From contig NZ_KB911584.1 in the NCBI RefSeq assembly GCF_000383615.1, forward strand, positions 124,001 through 188,000: 64,000 nt of DNA, in the 5' to 3' direction. The stretch is from Streptomyces canus 299MFChir4.1. Lineage in GTDB: Bacteria; Actinomycetota; Actinomycetes; Streptomycetales; Streptomycetaceae. The notes below the pieces were generated by a model. It worked only from the letters and a program-made list of their open reading frames with translations, had not been told where the DNA came from and did no database searches. Made by a program: the position numbers and the translations under genes. Shown piece by piece: positions 30,767 through 40,306 of the stretch. Position 1 is the stretch's first letter. Every line of letters starts with the position of its first letter.

Positions 30767-31875
30767 CGGCGCTTGCCCGAGGGACGGCCACGGCCACGGC
30801 CGCGGGAGGCGGGCTGGGTGCGCGGACCGACGACCGCGTGCGCGGAGTCCTCCGGCTCACCCTCGTCCGAGAAGTCGCCGCGGACCTCCGCGAGTTCCTC
30901 CTCGGCGGTGGCCTGCGAGCGCTTGGCCAGGACCCGCTTCCTGAGGGCCTTCATGGCCGGCTCGCGCTCCTTGAGGTCGGCGACGAGCGGGGTGGCGATG
31001 AAGATCGAGGAGTACGCACCGGCGGCGAGACCGACGAACAGCGACAGCGAGATGTCGTTGAGCGTGCCCGCGCCGAGGAAACCGCCACCGATGAACAGCA
31101 GGCCCGCCACCGGAAGCAGCGCGACCACCGTGGTGTTGATCGAGCGGACCAGGGTGCCGTTGATCGAGCGGTTGGCGATGTCGCTGTAGGTCCAGCGGTT
31201 CTGCTTGGTGATGTCCTTGGTCTGCTCCTTGAGGGAGTCGAAGACGACCACCGTGTCGTAGAGCGAGTAGCCGAGGATGGTCAGCAGACCGATCACCGTG
31301 CCCGGCGTGACCTCGAAGCCGACGAGGGCGTAGATGCCGACGGTGATGGTGATGTCGTGGATCAGGGCGACGAGCGCCGCGATGGCCATGCGCCACTCGA
31401 AGGCGATCGCCAGATAGATCACGACGAGGACCATGAAGATCGCCAGACCCTGCCAGGCCTTGTTGGCGATCTGGTCGCCCCAGCTGGGTCCGACCAGATC
31501 GGCGGCGATGCTCTCCGGGTCGACCTTGAAGTCCTTGGCCAGGTCCGTCTTGATCTGGTCGGACTGCTTGGTGTCCATGCCGGCGATCTGGATGCGCAGC
31601 GTGCCGTTGCCGAGCTTCTGCACCACGGCGTCGTGGCCGGAGGCTTCCTTCGCGAAGTCCTCGGCCTGGGAGACCGAGACGCTGGTCTTCTCGGTGGTGA
31701 AGACCGCGCCGCCCTGGAAGTCGATGCCCATGTTGAGGCCGCGTACCGCGAGGCCCAGGATCGCCGTGATGGTGATCAGGATCGAGATGCCGTACCAGAG
31801 CTTGCGGTGACCGATGAAGTCGTAGCTGATCTCGCCGCGGTGCAGTCGGGCGCCGAGGTTGCCGAGTTTCGACAT
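30763..31875 (-). CDS. secF: Protein translocase subunit SecF
   Basis: Membrane partner of SecD that uses proton motive force to aid late export steps. It has about 370 residues: a cytoplasmic N-terminus (RGEISYDFIGHRK), a first helix, a periplasm-side domain with the GIDFQGGAVF motif, then five helices, with LGYSLYDTVVVFDSLKE in the conserved loop. A long basic and Ser/Arg-rich C-terminal tail follows. ATG at 31875 is chosen over GTG at 31881 because GGAGG lies seven bases before it. It starts two bases after the secD stop. Confidence 0.96.
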   Translation of the reverse strand: MSKLGNLGARLHRGEISYDFIGHRKLWYGISILITITAILGLAVRGLNMGIDFQGGAVFTTEKTSVSVSQAEDFAKEASGHDAVVQKLGNGTLRIQIAGMDTKQSDQIKTDLAKDFKVDPESIAADLVGPSWGDQIANKAWQGLAIFMVLVVIYLAIAFEWRMAIAALVALIHDITITVGIYALVGFEVTPGTVIGLLTILGYSLYDTVVVFDSLKEQTKDITKQNRWTYSDIANRSINGTLVRSINTTVVALLPVAGLLFIGGGFLGAGTLNDISLSLFVGLAAGAYSSIFIATPLVADLKEREPAMKALRKRVLAKRSQATAEEELAEVRGDFSDEGEPEDSAHAVVGPRTQPASRGRGRGRPSGKRR

Positions 31876-31877
31876 GC

Positions 31878-33629
31878 TCACGCCTCCTTCGTCTCAACGG
31901 GGGCGGGACGGCGGGTGCGGCGCAGCGGCGGCTTGGCACCCAGGCTCTTCGGGTCGAGGCCGGACCACTTGCTGCCGCTCGCGAAGAACTTCCGGCGGGC
32001 CAGCAGCGTCATCAGCGGCTTGGTGAAGAAGAAGACCACCACCACGTCGAGCACGGTGGTCAGACCGAGCGTGAACGCGAAGCCCTGGACCTTGCCTACC
32101 GTCACGATGAACAGCACCGCGGCGGCGAGGAACGACACGAAGTCGGAGACCAGGATGGTGCGCCGGGCACGCGGCCAGGCCCGCTCGACGGCGGGGCGCA
32201 GCGAGCGGCCCTCGCGGATCTCGTCCCTTATGCGTTCGAAGTACACGATGAACGAGTCCGCGGTGATACCGATCGCGACGATGGCACCGCACACGGCCGG
32301 CAGGTTCAGCGCGAAGCCGATGGCCGGGCCGAGCAGCGCCATGAGCACGTAGGTGAGGATGCCGGAGACCAGCAGCGAGGCCATCGCGACGAGCGACAGA
32401 CCCCGGTAGTAGGCCACCAGGTAGATCACGACCAGCAGGAGGCCGATGGCACCGGCGAGCAGACCGGCGTGCAGCTGGTCACCGCCGAGCGCGGCGGTCA
32501 CCGTGGTCACGCTCTGCTCCTGGAAGGAGAGCGGGAGGGCGCCGTACGACAGCATGTTGGCGAGGTTCTGGGCCTCGTCCTGCGTGAAGCTGCCGGAGAT
32601 CTGGGCGCTGCCGCCGGTGATCGAGGAGCTGACATAGGGGCTGGAGACGACCTCGCCGTCGAGGACGATGCCGAACTCGTTCTGCGGCTGGGTGTTCTTC
32701 GCGAGCTGGCCCGTGATGTCCGCGAACTTCTTCGCGCCCTTGCCGGTGAAGGTCATGGTGACCTGCCAGCCGGCGGCGGTCTGCGTGTCGAAGACCGCCT
32801 GGGCCTTCTTGACCTCGGTGCCGTCGACGGCGGCCGGGCCGAGCAGGTACTTGTACCAGACGCCGGAGCTCTCGCCACAGCCCAAGGTCGGCTCGCCCGG
32901 CTTGGCGCCCTCGCCCGCGGCGGTGCGCTGCGCCTTCTTGGAGCAGTCCAGGGCGGCGTACTGGGCCTGGAGCTTGGCCTGGGCGGCGGACGGAGCGTTG
33001 CTGGCGGGGGCCGACGGGGACGCGGAGCTCGACGCGCTCGCGGACGCCGACGGCGTGGAGTCGGCCTTCAGCGCGTCGCTGACCGCGCGACCCTGCGAGG
33101 TGGCGGTGGCCGACGGGGAGGACGACGAGGTCGCCTTCTCGCCGGTGCCGGACTTGCTCGCGGAGGGGCTGGGCGAGGCGGTCGAGGAGCCGCTGGCGGA
33201 CGGGCTCGGCGTGGCGGCCGCGGCGCCGGTGGCTTCCTGGGCAAGGACCGGACGGAAGTACAGCTTGGCGGTGGTGCCGACCTGGTCGCGGGCCTCCTTG
33301 GAGTTGGTGCCCTTGGGGATGTTCACGATGATGTTGCGGTCACCCTGGGTCTGCACCTCCGCCTCGGAGACGCCCAGGCCGTTGACACGGCGGTTCATGA
33401 TGTCGACCGCGGTGTCCATGTTGGCCTTGTTGATCGCGGACCCTTGGTCGGCCTTGGCCTCCAGCGTGATGCTGGTGCCTCCGGCAAGGTCGATGCCGAG
33501 ACGCGGGGTGGTGTGTCCGGAGAGGAACATTCCACCGGTGAGCGCCACGATGGCGATCAGGATCAGGGCCAGCGCGCGCCCTGGCTTGCTCTGGGCACTC
33601 GCGCTCCGGCCCCTTTTAGGTGCTGCCAC
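31878..33629 (-). CDS. secD: Protein translocase subunit SecD
   Basis: Large subunit of the SecDF export booster, 583 residues with six predicted helices. The first-helix region is followed by RLGIDLAGGTSITLEAK, and the C-terminal half has ITADSFIVYFERIRDEIREG and the conserved proton-path region. Between about residues 135 and 220 lies a Ser/Ala/Pro/Thr-rich low-complexity insert in the extracytoplasmic P1 domain, not present in short SecD proteins. GTG at 33629 with GAGGGAG upstream. Forms an operon with secF. Confidence 0.95.
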   Translation of the reverse strand: MAAPKRGRSASAQSKPGRALALILIAIVALTGGMFLSGHTTPRLGIDLAGGTSITLEAKADQGSAINKANMDTAVDIMNRRVNGLGVSEAEVQTQGDRNIIVNIPKGTNSKEARDQVGTTAKLYFRPVLAQEATGAAAATPSPSASGSSTASPSPSASKSGTGEKATSSSSPSATATSQGRAVSDALKADSTPSASASASSSASPSAPASNAPSAAQAKLQAQYAALDCSKKAQRTAAGEGAKPGEPTLGCGESSGVWYKYLLGPAAVDGTEVKKAQAVFDTQTAAGWQVTMTFTGKGAKKFADITGQLAKNTQPQNEFGIVLDGEVVSSPYVSSSITGGSAQISGSFTQDEAQNLANMLSYGALPLSFQEQSVTTVTAALGGDQLHAGLLAGAIGLLLVVIYLVAYYRGLSLVAMASLLVSGILTYVLMALLGPAIGFALNLPAVCGAIVAIGITADSFIVYFERIRDEIREGRSLRPAVERAWPRARRTILVSDFVSFLAAAVLFIVTVGKVQGFAFTLGLTTVLDVVVVFFFTKPLMTLLARRKFFASGSKWSGLDPKSLGAKPPLRRTRRPAPVETKEA

Positions 33630-33719
33630 CTTCTCGTACTCCCTCTCGGGCCGCTCTCGCGCCGGTCGGCGGGCGGGCGGCCATGACTGGTGTCGGGATC
33701 CCGTGCGAGCCGCGCAGGT

Positions 33720-33753
33720 CCGGGGCGCGCCGAGCTGGTGGCGCGCACCCCGG
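33720..33753 (-). terminator. Hairpin between yajC and secD
   Basis: CCGGGG-CGCGCC (33720-33731) pairs with GGCGCGC-A-CCCCGG (33740-33753), giving a 12-bp stem with one bulge and an 8-base loop. It begins seven bases past the yajC stop, in the 131-base gap before secD. It may partly terminate or attenuate read-through, separating yajC from secDF expression. Confidence 0.5.
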
Positions 33754-33760
33754 AGTGCGA

Positions 33761-34270
33761 CTACTTCGCGTCGGAGTCGCCGTCGGTCTTCTTCGGCTCG
33801 TCGTCCGACTTCGCCTCGGCGGCCTCGGCGGGCGCGTCGTCGGCGGGCTCCTCGGCCGTGTCCTTCTTACCGAGGTCGACGGACTTCTCGTCGGAGGCGG
33901 CGGCAGCTTCGTCGGCGGACTCGTCGGTCTCGGTGAGGGAGGAGGCGTCGTCCGGGACGACGTCGGAGTCGGACTTCAGGTCGTGCTCGATGCCGTGCAC
34001 GATGCGGTTGTACTCGTCGTCCGTGAGCACGGCACCGATGGAGTTCTTCGCGAAGAGAAGATCGACGCCGGGAGCGGCGTCGAGGAGGACCGTGTCCTCG
34101 TTGACCTCCTTCACCGTGGCGTACATGCCCCCGATGGTGCGGACGCCGCTGCCGGGCTGCATGTCGTTCCGCATGCTCGCGGCCTGCTGCTGCTTCTTCT
34201 TGGCCGAGCGGGTCATCAGGAACATGGCCCCGATGAGCACGATGAACGGGAGGAGGGTCACGAGACTCAC
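33761..34270 (-). CDS. yajC: Preprotein translocase subunit YajC
   Basis: Single-span accessory of the Sec machinery, associated with SecDF. Of 169 residues, 1-20 form the membrane helix (VTLLPFIVLIGAMFLMT), followed by the basic KKKQQQ and the conserved PGSGVRTIGGMYATVKEV domain. Residues about 105-169 are an acidic Asp/Glu/Ala/Ser tail, far longer than in E. coli YajC (110 residues in total). GTG at 34270. Upstream of secD on the same strand. Confidence 0.92.
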   Translation of the reverse strand: MSLVTLLPFIVLIGAMFLMTRSAKKKQQQAASMRNDMQPGSGVRTIGGMYATVKEVNEDTVLLDAAPGVDLLFAKNSIGAVLTDDEYNRIVHGIEHDLKSDSDVVPDDASSLTETDESADEAAAASDEKSVDLGKKDTAEEPADDAPAEAAEAKSDDEPKKTDGDSDAK

Positions 34271-34331
34271 GGGTCGGTACTTCCTTCACGCGACCGCGAA
34301 GAGAGCGGCCTGATGGTTGGGGGTATGTATA

Positions 34332-34356
34332 CCGCCGACAAAGGCGGCATCGGCGG
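34332..34356 (-). terminator. Inverted repeat downstream of ruvB / upstream of yajC
   Basis: CCGCCGA (34332-34338) pairs with TCGGCGG (34350-34356) across 11 bases. It lies 88 bases past the ruvB stop and 62 bases upstream of the yajC start. It may end the ruvCAB transcript or belong to the yajC promoter region; the sequence does not decide. Confidence 0.4.
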
Positions 34357-34443
34357 AGTCTAAGCGAGTCCGCGCGCAGGGAACAACGCTCAGCATCGCA
34401 CCAGGGTTCCGGACCCGGCCAATGCTTCGCCGTCACAAAGGCA

Positions 34444-35514
34444 TCACGTCCCGAACAGGTCCTGTTGTCCGTTTCCTGTGGACGCCGAGCGGGGCGGGGT
34501 GAGGCCGAGATGCGCCCATGCGGCGGGTGTGGCGACGCGTCCGCGCGGGGTGCGGGCGAGCAGGCCCTCCCGTACGAGGAAGGGCTCGGCCACCTCTTCG
34601 ACGGTCTCGCGCTCCTCCCCCACCGCGACCGCGAGCGTGGACAGGCCGACCGGGCCGCCGCCGAAGAGCTTGAGCAGGGCTTCCAGGACTCCGCGGTCGA
34701 GGCGGTCGAGGCCCCGGGCGTCGACCTCGTAGACCTTGAGCGCGGCCGCGGCGATGTCGCGGGTGATGATCCCGTCGGCCTTGACCTGGGCGTAGTCCCG
34801 GACCCGGCGCAGCAGGCGGTTGGCGATACGGGGTGTTCCGCGGGAGCGGCCCGCGATCTCGGCGGCGCCCTCGGAGCCGATCTCGACATCGAGCAGGTTG
34901 GCCGAGCGGTGGATGACGCGCTCCAGCTCGGCGGGCTCGTAGAACTCCATGTGGGCGGTGAAACCGAAGCGGTCGCGCAGCGGGGGCGGCAGCAGGCCCG
35001 CGCGCGTGGTGGCGCCGACCAGGGTGAACGGGGGCAGCTCCAGCGGGATGGCGGTGGCGCCGGGGCCCTTGCCGACGATGACGTCGACGCGGAAGTCCTC
35101 CATCGCCATGTACAGCATCTCCTCGGCGGGCCGCGACATGCGGTGGATCTCGTCGAGGAAGAGGACCTCGCCCTCCTGGAGGGAGGAGAGGATCGCGGCG
35201 AGGTCGCCGGCGTGCTGGATGGCGGGGCCCGAGGTGATGCGGATGGGGGCGCCCATCTCGGCCGCGATGATCATCGAGAGGGTGGTCTTGCCGAGGCCGG
35301 GGGCACCGGAGAGGAGCACGTGGTCGGCGGTGGCGCCCCGCGCGCGTGCGGCCCGCAGGACCAGGTCGAGCTGCTCGCGGACCTTCTCCTGACCGATGAA
35401 CTCGTCCAGGTCCTTGGGGCGCAGGGCGGCCTCGACGGCCTGGTCCTCACCGTCGGCGGACGCACCGACCAGCCGCTCGGCGGTGGTCTCGTCGGTGGTG
35501 TCGTCCCAGTTCAC
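34444..35514 (-). CDS. ruvB: Holliday junction branch-migration helicase RuvB
   Basis: AAA+ motor that drives branch migration with RuvA. The 356 residues hold Walker [11 protein letters not shown], Walker [10 protein letters not shown], sensor 1 LVGATTRAG, the arginine finger in LRDRFG, and a C-terminal winged helix ([17 protein letters not shown]). Normal length. GTG start at 35514, ten bases after ruvA, so one operon with ruvC and ruvA. Confidence 0.97.
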   Translation of the reverse strand: MNWDDTTDETTAERLVGASADGEDQAVEAALRPKDLDEFIGQEKVREQLDLVLRAARARGATADHVLLSGAPGLGKTTLSMIIAAEMGAPIRITSGPAIQHAGDLAAILSSLQEGEVLFLDEIHRMSRPAEEMLYMAMEDFRVDVIVGKGPGATAIPLELPPFTLVGATTRAGLLPPPLRDRFGFTAHMEFYEPAELERVIHRSANLLDVEIGSEGAAEIAGRSRGTPRIANRLLRRVRDYAQVKADGIITRDIAAAALKVYEVDARGLDRLDRGVLEALLKLFGGGPVGLSTLAVAVGEERETVEEVAEPFLVREGLLARTPRGRVATPAAWAHLGLTPPRSASTGNGQQDLFGT

Positions 35515-35524
35515 TGACGTTCTC

Positions 35525-36130
35525 CTAGCGGGCGCGGTTCAGGGTTTGCAGGGCGGCCTTCAGCAGTCGGCCGACCTGAGGCGTGCCCTCGGACGCCTCT
35601 GCCTGCGGGGTCACGGCGGTGACGGCCTCGTCGGCCTCGCGCGTGGCGTACCCGAGGCCGATGAGGGCGGCGTGCAGCTGGTCGCGCCAGCCCTGGGTGA
35701 CGGGAGCGCCGATCGCGGGGGCGCCGATCGGCTCGCCCAGCCGGTCCTTGAGCTCCAGGAGCAGCTTCTGGGCGCCCTTCTTGCCGATGCCGGGCACGGC
35801 GATGAGCGCCTTCTCGTCGCCTGTGGCCACCGCTCGGCGCAGCGCGTCCGGCGCGTGCACGGCGAGCATGGCCTGGGCAAGGCGCGGGCCGACTCCGCTG
35901 GCGGTCTGGAGCAGCTCGAAGATCTGGCGCTCGTCGTCGTCGACGAAGCCGTAGAGGGTGAGGGAGTCCTCGCGCACGACGAGGGAGGTGGCGAGCTTGG
36001 CCGGCTGGCCGAGGCGAAGGGTCGACAGCGTGTTCGGCGTGCACTGCACCGCCATGCCGACACCGCCGACCTCGACCACCGCGGTGTCGGGAGCGAGTGC
36101 GGCGATGGTGCCGCTCACGAAGGCGATCAT
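35525..36130 (-). CDS. ruvA: Holliday junction DNA-binding protein RuvA
   Basis: Tetrameric junction-binding partner of RuvB, 201 residues. An OB-fold N-terminal domain ([18 protein letters not shown]) is followed by tandem helix-hairpin-helix motifs ([29 protein letters not shown]), an Ala-rich linker and a C-terminal RuvB-binding helix bundle. ATG at 36130 overlaps the ruvC stop by four bases. Confidence 0.96.
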   Translation of the reverse strand: MIAFVSGTIAALAPDTAVVEVGGVGMAVQCTPNTLSTLRLGQPAKLATSLVVREDSLTLYGFVDDDERQIFELLQTASGVGPRLAQAMLAVHAPDALRRAVATGDEKALIAVPGIGKKGAQKLLLELKDRLGEPIGAPAIGAPVTQGWRDQLHAALIGLGYATREADEAVTAVTPQAEASEGTPQVGRLLKAALQTLNRAR

Positions 36131-36669
36131 GCCGTACGGCCTTTCCGTGCTGTGGCTGCGTGCAGGGCGACGGCCTGCTGGAGTCGGTTCTGGGCGGGCG
36201 CGCGCCAGATGTGGCAGATGGCGAGCGCGAGGGCGTCTGCGGCGTCGGCCGGTTTGGGCGGTGCGTCCAGCCGCAGCAGGCGGGTGACCATGGCGCCGAC
36301 CTGGGCCTTGTCGGCGCGGCCGCTGCCGGTGACGGCGGCCTTGACCTCGCTCGGGGTGTGCAGGGCGACGGGGATGCCGCGGCGGGCGGCGCACAGCATG
36401 GCGACGGCGCTGGCCTGGGCGGTGCCCATCACCGTACGGACGTTGTGCTGGCTGAACACCCGCTCCACTGCGACGCATTCGGGCCGGTGTTCGTCCAGCC
36501 ACTGCTCGATGCCCTGCTCGACGGCGACGAGCCGCTGCCCCAACTCGGCGTCCACGGGCGTGCGTACGACCCCGACGCCGATCATCGTGAGCGGCCGGCC
36601 CGCGACCCCCTCGACCACACCGACACCGCACCGCGTCAGTCCGGGGTCCACCCCGAGTACGCGCACCAC
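36127..36669 (-). CDS. ruvC: Crossover junction endodeoxyribonuclease RuvC
   Basis: Resolves Holliday junctions by symmetric cleavage. The 180-residue RNase H-fold protein has the first catalytic aspartate in [11 protein letters not shown], the glutamate in VAVERVFSQ, and the late acidic pair in [12 protein letters not shown]. Two adjacent GTG codons (36669 and 36666) can serve as start; the second gives the usual RuvC N-terminus. First gene of ruvCAB, after the yebC terminator. Confidence 0.96.
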   Translation of the reverse strand: MVRVLGVDPGLTRCGVGVVEGVAGRPLTMIGVGVVRTPVDAELGQRLVAVEQGIEQWLDEHRPECVAVERVFSQHNVRTVMGTAQASAVAMLCAARRGIPVALHTPSEVKAAVTGSGRADKAQVGAMVTRLLRLDAPPKPADAADALALAICHIWRAPAQNRLQQAVALHAATARKGRTA

Positions 36670-36727
36670 GCCCCCCTCTCGCTTTCGATCGCCTGTTTGT
36701 GCAGGCTATCCGCTGCCACCGACAACG

Positions 36728-36765
36728 TCGGCGGGCCGGTGGGGTGTGTCCCACCGGCCCGCCGA
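36728..36765 (-). terminator. Strong terminator after yebC, before ruvC
   Basis: Perfect 16-bp stem from 36728-36743 to 36750-36765 with a 6-base loop GTGTGT, 23 bases past the yebC stop. It separates the pdxST-yebC group from ruvCAB, which therefore needs its own promoter in the 58 bases before ruvC. Confidence 0.88.
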
Positions 36766-36788
36766 AATCCGCTCAACTCGCGGCAGGG

Positions 36789-37541
36789 TTACGCGTCGAC
36801 CTTCTCCATGACCTCGTCGCTGACGTCGAAGTTGGCGAAGACGTTCTGGACGTCGTCGCTGTCCTCGAGGGCGTCGATCAGCCTGAAGATCTTCCGGGCG
36901 CCCTCCTCGTCCAGCTCGACCTGCATGGTCGGGACGAAGTTGGCGTCGGCGGAGTCGTAGTCGATCCCGGCGTCCTGGAGCGCGGTGCGGACGGCGACCA
37001 GGTCGGTGGCCTCGCTGAGGATCTCGAAGGACTCGCCCAGGTCGTTGACCTCCTCGGCGCCCGCGTCCAGGACGGCACCGAGCACGTCGTCCTCGGTGAG
37101 CTCGCCCTTGGGGACGATGACGACGCCCTTGCGGTTGAAGAGGTACGACACCGAACCGGGGTCGGCCATGTTGCCGCCGTTGCGGGTCATGGCGACCCGC
37201 ACGTCGGAGGCGGCGCGGTTGCGGTTGTCGGTGAGGCACTCGATGAGCACCGCGACGCCGTTCGGGCCGTAGCCCTCGTACATGATCGTCTCGTAGTCGG
37301 CGCCGCCGGCCTCAAGACCGCCGCCACGCTTGATCGCGGAGTCGATGTTCTTGTTCGGAACAGACGACTTCTTCGCCTTCTGCACGGCGTCGTACAGCGT
37401 CGGATTGCCGTCCAGGTCCACGCCGCCCATGCGCGCCGCGACCTCGATGTTCTTGATCAGCTTCGCGAAGAGCTTGCCGCGCTTGGCATCGATCACGGCC
37501 TTCTTGTGCTTCGTCGTGGCCCATTTAGAGTGGCCGGACAT
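36789..37541 (-). CDS. YebC/PmpR family protein (transcriptional regulator / translation factor)
   Basis: Protein of 250 residues with the canonical N-terminus [22 protein letters not shown] and the conserved [11 protein letters not shown] and [14 protein letters not shown] segments. YebC proteins were first described as DNA-binding regulators near ruv genes; more recent work gives some a ribosome-associated role on proline stretches. Which applies here cannot be read from sequence. ATG at 37541. It ends in a strong terminator and follows pdxT by 49 bases. Confidence 0.95.
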   Translation of the reverse strand: MSGHSKWATTKHKKAVIDAKRGKLFAKLIKNIEVAARMGGVDLDGNPTLYDAVQKAKKSSVPNKNIDSAIKRGGGLEAGGADYETIMYEGYGPNGVAVLIECLTDNRNRAASDVRVAMTRNGGNMADPGSVSYLFNRKGVVIVPKGELTEDDVLGAVLDAGAEEVNDLGESFEILSEATDLVAVRTALQDAGIDYDSADANFVPTMQVELDEEGARKIFRLIDALEDSDDVQNVFANFDVSDEVMEKVDA

Positions 37542-37590
37542 CTGCCTATCTCCTTCGCGTAACCCATCTCTGCAACCAACGCCTGAGATC

Positions 37591-38196
37591 CTACAAGGAC
37601 TCCCGCGTCCGGTACGCGCGCACCATGTCGACAAAGAGGGAGTGCACGCGGTGGTCGCCGGTCAGTTCCGGGTGGAACGACGTGGCGAGCGCGTCGCCCT
37701 GACGCACCGCGACGATGTGGCCGTCGTGCTCGGCGAGCACCTCGGCCTGGGCGCCGACGGACTCCACCCAGGGGGCGCGGATGAAGACGCCTTCCACAGG
37801 ATCGCCCGGGACTCCCTTGACGTCGACCGCGGCTTCGAAGGACTCGTTCTGACGTCCGAAGGCGTTGCGGCGCACGATCATGTCGATGCCGCCGATCGTC
37901 TCCTGGCCCGAGCGCGGGTCGAGGATCTTGTCGGCCAGCATGATCAGCCCCGCGCAGGTGCCGTAGACGGGCATGCCGTCCCGCACGCGCGCGCGGAGCG
38001 GCTCCATCACGCCGAACAGGACCGCCAGCTTGGAGATCGTGGTGGACTCGCCGCCGGGGATGACGAGGCCGTCCACCTCGGCGAGTTCGTCGGGGCGCCG
38101 CACCGGCCTGGCCACGGCGTCGGCCGCGGCCAGGGCCACGAGGTGCTCCCGGACGTCGCCCTGGAGGGCCAGGACGCCTATGACAGGAGTGCTCAT
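37591..38196 (-). CDS. pdxT: Pyridoxal 5'-phosphate synthase glutaminase subunit PdxT
   Basis: Class I glutaminase that feeds ammonia to PdxS, 201 residues. The N-terminal [13 protein letters not shown], oxyanion segment PGGESTT, nucleophile cysteine in YGTCAGLI, and the His-Glu pair in [11 protein letters not shown] make a complete triad. ATG at 38196, six bases after the pdxS stop; the two subunits are co-expressed as usual. Confidence 0.97.
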   Translation of the reverse strand: MSTPVIGVLALQGDVREHLVALAAADAVARPVRRPDELAEVDGLVIPGGESTTISKLAVLFGVMEPLRARVRDGMPVYGTCAGLIMLADKILDPRSGQETIGGIDMIVRRNAFGRQNESFEAAVDVKGVPGDPVEGVFIRAPWVESVGAQAEVLAEHDGHIVAVRQGDALATSFHPELTGDHRVHSLFVDMVRAYRTRESL

Positions 38197-38202
38197 GAGT
38201 GG

Positions 38203-39108
38203 TTACCAGCCGCGGTTGGCGTAGCGCTCGGCCTCGGGGAGGGTGTCGCAGTTGATGCCGACCATGGCCTCGCCGAGGTTGCGGGACGCGTCCGCGATGA
38301 TCTTCGGGTCGTCGTAGAAGGTGGTGGCCTTCACGATGGCGGCGGCGCGCTTGGCGGGGTCGCCGGACTTGAAGATGCCGGAGCCGACGAAGACACCCTC
38401 GGCGCCGAGCTGGCGCATCAGCGCGGCGTCGGCCGGGGTCGCGACACCACCGGCGGAGAACAGCACCACGGGGAGCTTGCCGAGCTCGGCGACCTCCCTG
38501 ACGAGCTCGTACGGGGCGCGCAGCTCCTTGGCGGCGGCGTAGAGCTCGTTGTTGTCGTAGCCGCGCAGGCGGGCGATCTCGTTCTTGATCTGGCGCAGGT
38601 GGCGGACGGCCTCGACGACGTTGCCGGTGCCGGCCTCGCCCTTGGAGCGGATCATCGCGGCGCCCTCGGCGATGCGGCGCAGGGCCTCGCCCAGGTTGGT
38701 GGCACCGCAGACGAAGGGGGTCGTGAACGCGAACTTGTCGCTGTGGTTGACCTCGTCGGCCGGGGTGAGGACCTCGGACTCGTCGATGTAGTCGACGCCG
38801 AGGGACTGCAGGACCTGGGCCTCGACGAAGTGGCCGATGCGGGACTTGGCCATGACCGGGATCGAGACGGCCTCGATGATGCCCTCGATCATGTCCGGGT
38901 CGGACATACGGGCCACGCCGCCGTCCTTGCGGATGTCGGCCGGCACCCGCTCCAGAGCCATGACGGCTACGGCGCCCGCGTCCTCCGCGATCTTCGCCTG
39001 CTCCGGTGTGACGACGTCCATGATCACGCCGCCCTTGAGCTGCTCCGCCATGCCGCGCTTCACGCGCGCGGTGCCGGTCTCGGGAGCCTGGTTCTCGATG
39101 CTGGACAC
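38203..39108 (-). CDS. pdxS: Pyridoxal 5'-phosphate synthase lyase subunit PdxS
   Basis: Forms PLP from ribose 5-phosphate, glyceraldehyde 3-phosphate and ammonia; a (beta/alpha)8 barrel of 301 residues. Recognisable segments include [16 protein letters not shown], the catalytic-lysine strand in [14 protein letters not shown], and the phosphate-binding [17 protein letters not shown] at 39108 has GAGG seven bases upstream and gives the usual length; the in-frame extension upstream lacks homology. Confidence 0.97.
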   Translation of the reverse strand: MSSIENQAPETGTARVKRGMAEQLKGGVIMDVVTPEQAKIAEDAGAVAVMALERVPADIRKDGGVARMSDPDMIEGIIEAVSIPVMAKSRIGHFVEAQVLQSLGVDYIDESEVLTPADEVNHSDKFAFTTPFVCGATNLGEALRRIAEGAAMIRSKGEAGTGNVVEAVRHLRQIKNEIARLRGYDNNELYAAAKELRAPYELVREVAELGKLPVVLFSAGGVATPADAALMRQLGAEGVFVGSGIFKSGDPAKRAAAIVKATTFYDDPKIIADASRNLGEAMVGINCDTLPEAERYANRGW

Positions 39109-39217
39109 GGGTTGACCTCGCTGAAGTGAAAGGGACTGCTGCAGCACCGAGGAAACGCCACCGGACCAGTCCACAGCAAGGGCCAATGCAGAGCCGGTGG
39201 ATCGTTTTGCCTTCGGT

Positions 39218-39760
39218 CTACGCGGCCCGGTCCACCAGGGCCGCGGGCGGCTCGTCGTCCATCTCGAAGGCCATCGGGAAGGGGGCGTGGCCGGCCAGGC
39301 GGAACCAGCGGACCTTGCGGTGCTGGCGCAGCCGGCGGGCGGCGCCGACGGCGTCGTTGTGGAAGCGGCGGGCCATGGGGACCCGGCGTACGGCCTCGGT
39401 GAGCTCATGGGCGGCCGCCTCTCCCCCGGGCACCTCGCGAACCGCCTCCACCTGGGCCGGCTCCGCGAACACGGCCCTCAGTGCCTGGCTCAGCTCGCTC
39501 TCGGCCACTTCCCGCTGCTCTTCCTCGGCCTGCCGGGCGGCGTGCGCGGCCTCGTACAGGACGATCGACGCGGCCGGGTCGAGCACGCCCGAGGTGGCCA
39601 GCTCCTGGGCCACGGAGGCACGCCGGAGCAACTGCGCGTCCAGGCCCGCGCGCGTGGCGTCGATCCTGGCGTGCAGCCGGTCGAGACGGCCCGCGGTCCA
39701 GCTCAGATAAAGGCCGATCGCGACCAGCGCGACGAGAATCCAGATGAGGGTGGCAGTCAC
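39218..39760 (-). CDS. LemA-like single-span membrane protein, function unknown
   Basis: Protein of about 180 residues. One N-terminal transmembrane helix ([19 protein letters not shown]) is followed by an Arg/Ala/Glu-rich helical domain starting [20 protein letters not shown], which resembles the start of LemA proteins. It ends in an acidic tail. GTG at 39760 gives the helix right at the start; TTG at 39767-39769 is an alternative. Ribosome sites are weak for both. It lies 109 bases upstream of pdxS on the same strand. Confidence 0.72.
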   Translation of the reverse strand: MTATLIWILVALVAIGLYLSWTAGRLDRLHARIDATRAGLDAQLLRRASVAQELATSGVLDPAASIVLYEAAHAARQAEEEQREVAESELSQALRAVFAEPAQVEAVREVPGGEAAAHELTEAVRRVPMARRFHNDAVGAARRLRQHRKVRWFRLAGHAPFPMAFEMDDEPPAALVDRAA

Positions 39761-39769
39761 GGGCAGCAA

Positions 39770-40306
39770 GGCTATCGGGGCGGGTGGGGGCCGGGTGGGC
39801 CAGGCACGGGTGGACCGCCGCGGGCGAGACGAGGGCGGGCCGGGGGATGTCCGAGCGCCAGGAGGCTGTCACTGGCGACCCTGGAGGTCCGCGTCGGCAG
39901 TTCCCTCCCGGGGGCAGGTCAGCCGGTGCCGTGCCGGGCGGGCCGCCGCCCGTCCCTCAGGGCCACCCAGTCACCGGTACGGCCGTCCGGTCGGGTGCGT
40001 GCGGCGCCTCACGCGGTGACCGGGCGCGGGACGAGACGACCAGGTCCGTGACAGGCATGCGGGCGCCCGCGATGCGGCCCCGCCTCGCAGGGCCACGACA
40101 GTGCTCAGCCGCCGGCCCGGCGATCAATTCGTCCCCCTCACCGGGTGCCCCAGCACGCGGCGAGTCGACCTCCCCCCGACCACCCCCAAGGCCGCAACCC
40201 AGGTCAGTCCCCTGCGCGGCGGCCACATCGGCAGCCTGCCCAAGTGACCGTGCACGGGGCGAGTCGGCCTGAGTCCGGCGACCCCGCCCAGCCCCCGCCG
40301 CGGCGA
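39770..40306. other. 537-base gap with no supportable gene
   Basis: Open frames here are short, proline/arginine-rich and without third-position GC bias or ribosome sites. Small imperfect repeats occur, such as GGCGAGTCGACC and GGGCGAGTCGGCC about 100 bases apart, with GCATGCGGGCGCC-like stretches. I see no tRNA, terminator of good quality or clear promoter. It may hold degraded coding DNA. Confidence 0.55.

Noticed and set aside
31878-33629. Frameshift in secD causing the low-complexity stretch
   Set aside because: The frame is uninterrupted and conserved SecD motifs resume in the same frame afterwards.
39784-40272. 162-codon open frame in the gap before pimA
   Set aside because: Pro/Arg/Gly-rich product without codon bias or ribosome site; not supported as a gene.
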